64,000 nt of DNA, from positions 80,557,258 to 80,621,257 of the forward strand of contig NC_062217.1 in assembly GCF_902686445.1 (NCBI RefSeq). Reading direction: 5' to 3'. The notes below the pieces were generated by a model, which saw nothing but the letters and a program-made list of their open reading frames with translations, ran no database searches and was not told the DNA's origin. Positions 51,101-61,400 of the stretch are shown here, piece by piece. The DNA is from Sciurus carolinensis (lineage: Eukaryota > Chordata > Mammalia > Rodentia > Sciuridae). The stretch's first letter is position 1; each line of letters starts with the position of its first letter. The translations under genes and the position numbers were made by a program.

Positions 51101-54100
51101 ATCTTGAAAATAAAGTTGCCCAAACAGAGAAGGTAAGAAATCATGAACAGAATCTCCAAGAACTATGGAACATCATGAAAACACCAAATTTAAGAATTAT
51201 TGGGATTGAGGAAGGCACAGAGATACAAACCAAAGGAATGAACAACCTAGTCAATGAAATAATATCAGAAAATTTCCCAAACCTGAAGATTGAAATGGAA
51301 AATCAAATACAAGAGGCTTACAGAACACCAAATGCACAAAATCAAAACAGATACACACCAAGGCACATTATAATGAAAATGCCTAACATTCAAAATAAAA
51401 ATAGGATTTTGAAGGCCGCAAGAGAAAAGCATCAGATTACATAAAGGGGGAAACCAATATGGATAGCAGCAGACTTAACCCAGACTCTAAAAGCTAGAAG
51501 GGCCTGGAACAAATATTTCAAGCTCTGAAAGAACATGGTTGCCAACCAAGAATCCTATACCCAGTAAAACTAACTTCAGATTTGAAGATGAAATAAAATC
51601 CTTCCATGAGAAACAAAAGTTAAAAGAATTTACAAATAGAAAGACTGCGCTACAGAATGTTCTCAACAAAATATTCCATGAGGAGGAAATGAAAAACAAC
51701 AATGGAGGTCAGCAAAGGTAGGAACTACCTTAAAGAAAAACCCACTCAAAGGAGAAATCAAGCCAAGTTAAAAACCAAAAATAAGCCCAAATGACTGGGA
51801 ATACAAATCATATCTCATTAATAACCCTGAACATTAATGGCCTAAACTCATCAATCAAAAGACACAGACTGGCAGAATGGATTAAAAAGAAAGACCCAAC
51901 AATATGCTGCCTGCAAGAGACTCATCTCATAAAGAAAGACATCCACAAACTAAAGGTGAAAGGATGGGAAAAAACCTACCACACACATGAACTCAGTAAA
52001 AAAGCAGGGGTTTCTATCCTTATATCAGATAAAGTGGACTTCAAGCCAAAGTTAGTCAGAAGGGATAAAGAAGGACATTTCATACTACTTAAGGGAACCA
52101 TAAATGAGGAAGACATAATGATAGTAAATATTTATGCCCCAAACAATGGTGCATCCCTGTACATCAAACAAATCCTTCTCAATTTCAGGAATCACATAGA
52201 CCACAACACAATAATTCTGGGTGACTTTAATGCACCGCTGTCACCACTAGATAGATCTTCCAAACAGAAACCAACCAAAGAAACCATAGAACTCAATAAC
52301 ACAATCAATAACATAGACTTAATAGACATATTTAGAATATTCCATCCATCAATGAGCGGATTCATTTTCTTCTCAGCAGCACATGGAACCTTCTCGAAAA
52401 TAGACCATATACTATGCCACAAAGCAGCCCTTAGGAAATGCAAAAAAATAGAGATACTGCCTTGTGTTCTATCAGATCATAATGGACTGAGAATAGAAAT
52501 CAATGACAAAATAAAAAACAAAAATTACTCCAACACCTGGAGACTAAATAATATGCTACTGAATGAAACAAGGATAACAAAAAACATCAGGGAGGAGAGA
52601 AAAAAATTCTCAGAGGTCAATGAGAACGATACAACATATCAAAATCTCTGGGACACTATGAAAGCGGTACTAAGAGGAAAATTCATTGCATGGAGCGCAT
52701 TCCAGAAAAGAATGAAAAGTCAACAACTAAATGACCTAACATTACAGCTCAAAGCCCTAGAAAAAAGAATAACAGAATAACAGAAAAAGTAGTAGAAGAC
52801 AGGAAATAATTAAAATCAGAGCTGAAATCGATGAAATTGAAACAAAAGAAACAATTCAAAAAATTGACAAAACAAAAAGCTGGTCCTTTGAGAAAGTAAA
52901 CAAAATAGACAAATCCTTAGCCACACTAACAAAGAGAAGGAGAGAGAAAACTCAAATTACTAAAATTCGTGATGAAAAAGGAAATATCGTGACAGACACC
53001 ACTGAGATACAGAACATAATGAGAAGCTACTTTGAAAATCTGTATTCCAACAAAATAGAAACTACTGAAGACATTGACAAATTGACATATGCTCCTCCCA
53101 AACTGAACCAGGAGGACATACACAATTTAAACAGATCAATATCAAGCAATGAAATAGAAGAAGCCATTAAAAATCTACCATCCAAGAAAAGTCCAGGACC
53201 AGACGGATTCTCAGCTGAGTTCTACAAGACCATCAAAGAAGAACTCATTCCAATACTTCTCAAAGTATTCCAGGAAATAGAAAAGGAATGGTCCCCTACC
53301 AAACTCATTCTATGAAGCTAATATCACCCTCATACCCAAACCAGGCAAAGACACATCAAGGAAAGAAAATTTTAGACCAATATCCCTGATGAATATAGAT
53401 GCAAAGATCCTTAACAAAATATTGGCAAACTGTATCCAAAAACATATTAAGAAAATTATGCACCATGATCAAGTGGGGTTCATCCCTGTAATGCAAGGAT
53501 GGTTTAACATCCGTAAATCAATAAACATAATCCATCATGTCAATAGACTGAAGGATAAGAATCATATGGGTATTTCAAATGACACAGAAAAAGCATTCAA
53601 CAAAATACAACACCACTTCATGCTCAAAACACTAGAAAAAATAGGGATAGTAGGAACACACATGAACATTGTAAAGGCTATTTATGCTAAGCCCATGGCC
53701 AACATCATTCTTAACAGAGAAAAACTAAAACCATTCCCTTTAAAAACAGGATCAAGACAGGGATGTCCTCTTTCACCACTTTTATTCAACATTGTCTTCG
53801 AAACTCTAGCCAGAACAATTAGACAGACTAAAGAAATTAAAGGGATACGAATAGGAAAAGAGGAACTTAAGTTGTCACTATTTGCTGATGACATGATTCT
53901 ATATTTAGAGGATCCAAAAAACTCCTCCAGAAAACTTTTAGGCCTCATCAATGAATTCAGCAAAATAGCAGGCTATAAAATCAACATGCATAAATCTAAA
54001 GCATTTTTATACACAAGTGTTGAAACATCTGAAAGGGAAATGAGGAGAACAACTCCATTTGCAATAGTCTCAAAAAAAAAAAATAAAATACTTGGGAATC

Positions 54101-55459
54101 AATCTAACCAAAGAGGTAAAAGATCTCTAAAATGAAAACTACAAAACATAGAAAAAAGAAATTGAGGAAGACCTGAGAAGATGGAAAGATCTCTCATGTT
54201 CATGGATAGGCAGAATTAATATTGTCAAAATGGCCATAAGTGACCAAAAGTGCTATACAGATTCAATGTAATTCCATTTAAAATCCCAATGATGTACCTT
54301 ACAAAAATAGAGCAAGTAATCATGAAATTCATCTGGAAGAATAAGAAACCCAGAATAGCTAAAGCAATCCTTAGCAGGAAGAGTGAAATAGGGGGTATCG
54401 CAATACCAAAACTTCAACTATACTACAAAGCAATAGTAACAAAAACAGCATGGTACTGGCACCAAAATAGACAGGTAGATCAATGGTACAGAATAGAGGA
54501 CATGGACACAAACCCAAATAAATACAATTTTCTCATACTAGACAAAGGGGCCAAAAATATGCAAAGGAGAAAAGATAGCCTCTTCAACAAATGGTGCTGG
54601 GAAAACTGGAAATCCATATGCAGCAGAATGAAACTAAAACCCTAACTCTCATGCTGCACAAAACTCGACTTACAATGGATCAAGGACCTTGGAACCAGAC
54701 CAGAGACCTTGCATCTTATAGAAGAAAAAGTAGGTCCGAATCTTCAACATGTCGGCTTAGGATCAAACTTCCTTAACAGGACTCCCATAGCACAAGAAAT
54801 AAAAGCAAGTCTGAAAAATTGGGATAGAGTCAAACTAAAAAGCTTTCTCTCAGCAAAGGAAACTATCAGCAATGCGAAGAGAGAACCTCCAGAGTGGGAG
54901 AAAATCTTTGCCACTCATACTTCAGATAAAGCACTAATTTCCAGAATATATAAAGAACTCAAAAAACTCTACACCAAGAATACAAATAATCCAATCAACA
55001 AATGGGCTAAGGATATGAACAGACACTTTACAGAAGAAGATCTACAAGCAATCAACAGATATATGAAAAAATGTTCAACATCTCTAGTAATAAGAGAAAT
55101 GCAAATCAAAACTACCCTAAGATTCCATCTCACCCCAATTAGAATGACGATTATCAAGAACACAAGCAACAATAGGTGTTGGTGAGGATGTGGGGAAAAA
55201 GGTACACTCATACATTGCTGGTGGGGTTGCAAATTAATGCAGCCACTCTGGAAAGCAGTGTGGAGATTCCTCAGAAAGATTGGAATGGAACCACCATTTG
55301 ACCCAGCTATCCCACTCCTTGGCCTATACCCAAAGGACTTAAAATCAGCATATTACAGAGATACAGCCACATCAATGTTCATTGCTGCTCAATTCACAAT
55401 AGCCAGATTGTGGAACCAACCTAGATGTCCTTCAATTGATGAATGGATAAAGAAACTGT

Positions 55460-55498
<39 letters not shown>

Positions 55499-58400
55499 GA
55501 ATATTATTCAGCTATAAAGAATAATAAAATTATGGCATTTGCAGGCAAATGGATGAAACTGGAGAATATCATGCTAAGTGAGATAAGCCAATCGCAAAAA
55601 ACCAAAGGACAATTGATCTCACTGATAAGCGGATGATGACACATAATGGGGTCGGAGGGGGGCAATAATGGAAGAAGGAAGGACTGTATAGAAGGATAAG
55701 AGGGGTGGGAGGGGTGGGGGGAAGGAAAAAATAACAGAATGAATCAAACACCATTACCCTATGTAGATGTATGATTACACAAATGATATGCCTTTACTTC
55801 ATGTACAAACAGAAACAACATGTATCCCATTTGTTTACAATAAAAATAAATTTAAAAAAAGAAAAAAAAGAAATATGAATGCAAGCACTTAAGAAAGAAT
55901 ATGTATGTCAATTCAGCATTCAGTTTGATATGAAATATAGTGAACACCTTCTGGAGAATTAATAAAAACAACCACTTTTTAAATTTTTTGAGAAGAAAAT
56001 AGACTCCTTTTCTCATTTATATAATTACACCAAACATGGAAATTAGGGAAAAATAGATTTTGTAATGAATACAAAAAGAGAGATAAAATTAAAATTAATG
56101 GACTCATAGAATTTTAGGCAATTTGTGGAGATTATCTTTGTTCATTGAGAAGTGTGAGTTATTAAGATACAAGAAGTCTTTTAAAATGCCAAAAACAGTT
56201 AAAGACATATGTTGCTATTTTGTACAAGAATTTATAAGTGTCCCCCTGACAAAGAAATAACTTATATGTCCAAGAGTAGAAAAATGGCTAAATCATAAAA
56301 AAGAATGACTTTATGGTGTTTGCTGGTAAATGCGTGAACCTGGAGACTATCACGCTAAGTGACATAAGCCAATACCAGAAATCAAAGGTCAATGTTTTCT
56401 CTGATAAACAGAAGTTAATCCAATATAAAGAGGGAGGGATTGAAAAAAAAAATAGAAGACCAATGGAGTAGACAAAGGGGAATGAAGAAAAGGGAGGAGG
56501 GTTGGGATACAGAAAGACAGTGGAATGAATCTGACCCTATATTCCTATTTATATATATGAATATACCCCGATGAATCACACTAGCCTATATATCCACAAT
56601 ACACTAATTACAAATTAAAAAAAAAAAACTACAAAGCTGTTAGTAGTAGAAAGATAAGTAGGGTAGAGGGAAGGGTATGGGGGAGGGAGTAGGGGAGGGA
56701 AAGGGGTAGTACTAGGGACTGATTTGGAACAAATCATATTCTATTCTTTTATAATTATGTACAAATTAATCTTATTGTCATGTATAAAAAAAAGAACCAA
56801 TAAAAAATAATCAGCTTCCAAAAAGTTACATCAAATTCCTATTCTATTAAAAAACTGAACTAAGTAAAAACTCAGAAGTGACAAAAGCAGAATACAACAC
56901 TAATGATGCAAAATGCAAAATAAATATTATCATAAAATTGTTTTCAAACACAAAGAAAAAACCCAAAAACATTAACAATAGGCATTTTAGGTTAGGGAAA
57001 TTATGAACTATTAGTGGGTTTTTCTATTTGTTCTCTGTAATTTTTCATCTTTAAAAAAAAAACACCATGTGTTAGGTTATAAAAATAACTGAAATAAACA
57101 TGATTTGAACACACACAAAAAAAGAAAAATGGCTAAATAATATGGCACATCAATATAGTAATCTCCAGCTATTAAAAATGTGTCTTCAAAGAATCAATAA
57201 AAATATATACTATATAATGAGTATGGGCTACAATGACATTTATACATTGATACCATTTTTATAAAGATAAACGTGTACACATGTGTGTGTATATATATAT
57301 ATTAGATAAAGCATTATCAATTAATTTTCTGTGATTAATGCAATTTATTCATCTTCTCCTTTGCACATTTTTATGTTAAATTTTCTATATCATCTTATTA
57401 ATATCATCAAATATAACCAAAAATTTTATGTGGCAAGGGGACACATTAATTCTTCCTCCTTTCTTTTTTGTTTTTGTTGTTGTTGTTTTTGGTACCAAGG
57501 ACTGAACCCGGAGGCACTTTACCACTGAGTCATAGCCCAGCCCTTTTGTTTATATCTTATTTTGAGACAGGATCTCACTAAGTTACTTAGGATCAGGGCC
57601 TTGCTAAATGCTGAGGCTGGCTCTGAACTTGCAATCCTCCTTCCTCAGCCTATGATCCTTTTCTTTAACTATAAGGTACTCAAGTTACAAATTTCCTCTC
57701 TGTCATTTCTACAAACCCAATACTAATAATCCATATATTCTCACTGAAAAGATTTCAATTCTCTATAAATCCTTTTAAGAATCCAATGCTGCCGAAATTA
57801 CTGAGCCTTGAAATCAATTGTCTGATTTGGATGTAATGGTAGCATGGCAATATGTAAAAACCCAGTTTTCCCAACAGATGTGTAGTTAGTTACAGGGCCT
57901 TCATAGGCCTAGTTAGCATCCAGAACCAGATTCTTTCCTTGCTTTATGCAAAGTCATTTAAATCCTCATAACCCTGAACCATCTTAATAAATGTGATGAG
58001 AGTCAAAATAACCTGATGAATGAGGGTGTCAGTTGCTAGTCTTCCTTATTGAAAAATAATGAAGAAATTCCTTCAGGAGTCCTGATCCATTTTGCCTTCC
58101 CTAGTACTGCCACAGAATTTGCCACCGGGGTCTCCTGAGGCAATGCTACATTCTCAGGCAGGCAGGACCATTTAGGCTCAAGGAAGGTCCTGAAGTTCCC
58201 ATTAAACACCACCCCTAAGATGGTACAGGAAGACAAAGTTCAGCCTCTATATAATGATTGTAAGAAATCCAGATAACTCTATCACCTATCCTGATTCAAA
58301 CCTGAAAATAGTCTCTAATGTGTGAGTATTGGTACTGAGGTCGAGGGGGCGAGGGCAGTTATTGCAGGGCACAGAAGTGAGACTTAAGATAGTCCATTCT

Positions 58401-61400
58401 CATCTGGACCAACTGAATAATGGTCAGGTACACAAGGAAATTTAAAAAGATTCTGTTTTGACTTTATCACAGAAATGAACACTCGGCAAAAAAAGACTTT
58501 CAATATGGCAGATTAATGCATTCCTAAAACTTCTAAAATACCTACATGATTATGAAATTAGAAAATAATATAAAAACATTCTTTTTAAAATTTTATTCTT
58601 CCTAACAAATTTAGATCATAAAAAATTTGTTTCTAACTTTCCATATCTTCCATAGTGTATTTATTGAGTTAAAAATCACAAAAACTAAAGATTCATCCAT
58701 GTAGATTTTATTTATTATGTCTTAGTGTTTTCTTATAGGTTGTAATAACTGCATATCTGTTTCAAATTTTAAAACCATATTAATGTTATTTATAAATTAG
58801 AAACATATTAAAAATGTGTTTGACTTCTAGACAGGGAACAATTACTTGCTGTTTGTTGCACCTAGAGCGGTACTAAGTGAATAAATACTAATAAATAAAT
58901 TACTGGTAAATCTAATTGGCTATTCTATAATCAGTGAAAAACTCAGCATCTTAGTTCAGGCTACAACAGAACACCATAGATTGGGTGACTTTTAAAAAGT
59001 TCTAGGGCTGAGAAGCACAAGATCAGGGTTCTGGTGGATTCAATATCTGGTGAGTGCAACTCTTTCTGCTCCAAGGGGGCACCCTGTTCCTGAATCCTCA
59101 CGTGGAGGGGACATGGGGTCTCTCTCAGGTCTTTTAAGTAAAGGCACTAAATCTCATCCATAAGGATTCTACCTTCAGGACCTATCACCTTCCAAAGAAC
59201 CTATTTCTACATAAGCTAACCCTGGGAATTAAAATGAATTTTGTGAAGGCATAAACAAAAATTTTTCTTAGTTTTCTAGAATTTATTCCTGACACACTCT
59301 TTCCACAAGGTTTTTGAGGTTGCAAGCCCCGGATGCAGGCAGGGAACTTGAAGGGAGTGTTCACCCTGAGGACAACAAAAAACTGCACCTTAAATGGGAG
59401 TGGGAAGCCATCCTGGGAAGATCTTAGGGACCAGCTACGCTCTCTCTGCCTTATAGGCCTCGTGTTCTCTCTCATGTGCAGTTCTCTCTACCTGTCCTTC
59501 CTTTTGCCTTTCCTTGCCAATGACTTCCTCTGCTTTCTTCTAGGTTCAGGCCTGTTTACAACTTCACCTTACAGGTGGTCATGTCTTCTTCAGACCTGGA
59601 TGACATTTCAGCAGTAGGACCTATAATAAACTAGCACATTCATTGTGCTTCTTAGTTTGAATATCCTAAAAGGATCTGACCAACTCAGTTCACCTTTTCA
59701 ATCTAGACACATAGGTATCTAATTTGGTGGATGACATCTCTGATGCATACTCTAATCACCATGGTTGGGAGGATTCCTAGCATGTTTTAATGCTCCCCTA
59801 GTGGAGTAGAGAGGCAGAGTTGGGTCCACTGAGAGGATCTCAGTAAGGACTGACTGTTTTTGAGGTAGGTGTTCCTCACTGAACCAACCCTGAGGCTACC
59901 AAGGATCATATGGAATGCAACATAATTGAGGCTAAGTGGTATATGAGTTTCCTATTGTTGCTCTATCAAATTACCACAAACAGAGTGTCTTAAAAGAGCA
60001 CAAATTATTATCCCACATTTCTGGAGGTCTTCAGTCTGAAATGGATTTCACTGTATTAAAACCAAGATATTAGCAAAGCTGTGTTCCTTCCTGGGGCTGT
60101 TAGGGAAAATCCATCTCCTTGTTTTCAGCAGCTTCTAGAGACTGTCTGCATTCATTGGCTTGTGGCCCTTTTCTCCATTTTCAAAGTCAGCAAAAGTCTT
60201 TCTCACAGGGCATACTTGAACACTGATTCTTTCTATTTCCTTGCTTCACATTTAAAGAAGCCCTGTGATTACAATAGGCCCAACCAGACAATCCAGAGTT
60301 ATCTCTTTGTCTTAAGGTCAGCTACTTAGTAACCTAATCCAACCCTGCACATAATATACACACTCACAGGTTCCAAGGTTAAGGACATGAACATATTTGG
60401 ATGGGCTATTTGCCTACCATGAGGTCCATGTACAACAAATACACTAGGTGGTCAGATTCACTTACAAGAAGTTATGACCAAGCAGGTAATATAAACAACT
60501 AATACAACACTATGCTGAATGTTTTTGTAGCATGACATGTAGATTATTCAAATTTTAATGGTTGGTTTTAATTGCTCATACTTTGTCAACAGACATTTAA
60601 GCCATAAAAACAAGAGACTAAAGAATTCCTGCAAAAATATATGAATGCAAACATTTCTATCCTTCAATAATTTATAAGGAATTTTCCTATAATTATATTA
60701 ATTTCTACATTTTAATCAATGACCACTACTAAAAAATCAATTATAATTAGCTTAGACTCCAGAAGAAATTTACTTTAAAATACATTTTAAGTAATTTCCA
60801 AGTTACTTTTTCCTTGGCCAATGACTGCAGATCTACTAAAAATACACCAATAATAGTATGGTATAATTTTTAAAGAAATATTTATCTGCAGGGTTTATTC
60901 CTCAAAATAAATAAAAATACTTGCCTTTCTAAATAACACCTTCCTATGCTTGAGGCTTCTAGTATGTGGAATTTCATGGAGGACTTTCTAGTCATTAACA
61001 GAGTTTCTGAAAAATTTAACTGTGAAAACCTGTCACCAGAAATGCCACCTCAACCAACTCAACCGAAAAGGAGTGGGATGAAGTGAGAAAACAAGATCAC
61101 GATGCAAATGTAAAAGTTAGGCAAAAATAGTGCAACTTCAAAAAGCTTTGAAGGGAAAAGCATTTTCATGCATATTTAAGAAAATGGAGTATTCCTTGGG
61201 TATTTAAAATTAACAATCAAAATTAGAATAATAAAAAGTCTTTTCTTCCTTATGCTTGTATTTGCCATAAATCTATACATACAAAAAAATACATGGTACA
61301 TGTATAATTGTCTTATCAACATGGAAGCTAGTACCTACATTTTAATTTTAAGTAGCTTAAAACCAGCAAATTTACTGCTTTAAGTTTTATTCTATGACTC

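Larger units (their letters stand above)
49306..55867 (+). mobile_element. Near-complete L1 retrotransposon, antisense to WASF3
   Basis: The element is about 6.56 kb. It has a 5' UTR (49306-50721), an ORF1 remnant, an ORF2 remnant, a 3' UTR and an A-rich tail. It is flanked by the perfect 15-mer aagaaatatgaatgc at 49291-49305 and 55868-55882, so both ends are original. The first bases ggcaatcctagatggcgg include an atggc core like the YY1 site at primate L1 5' ends. Both ORFs are broken by indels and stops, so this copy cannot make intact proteins, but its promoter region may survive. It lies in the 22.6-kb WASF3 intron in the opposite orientation. Confidence 0.95.

Noticed and set aside
59185..59617. 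Opposing frames of about 95 codons in the large intron
   Set aside because: They overlap each other, have no splice context, and lie between MLT1 relics.
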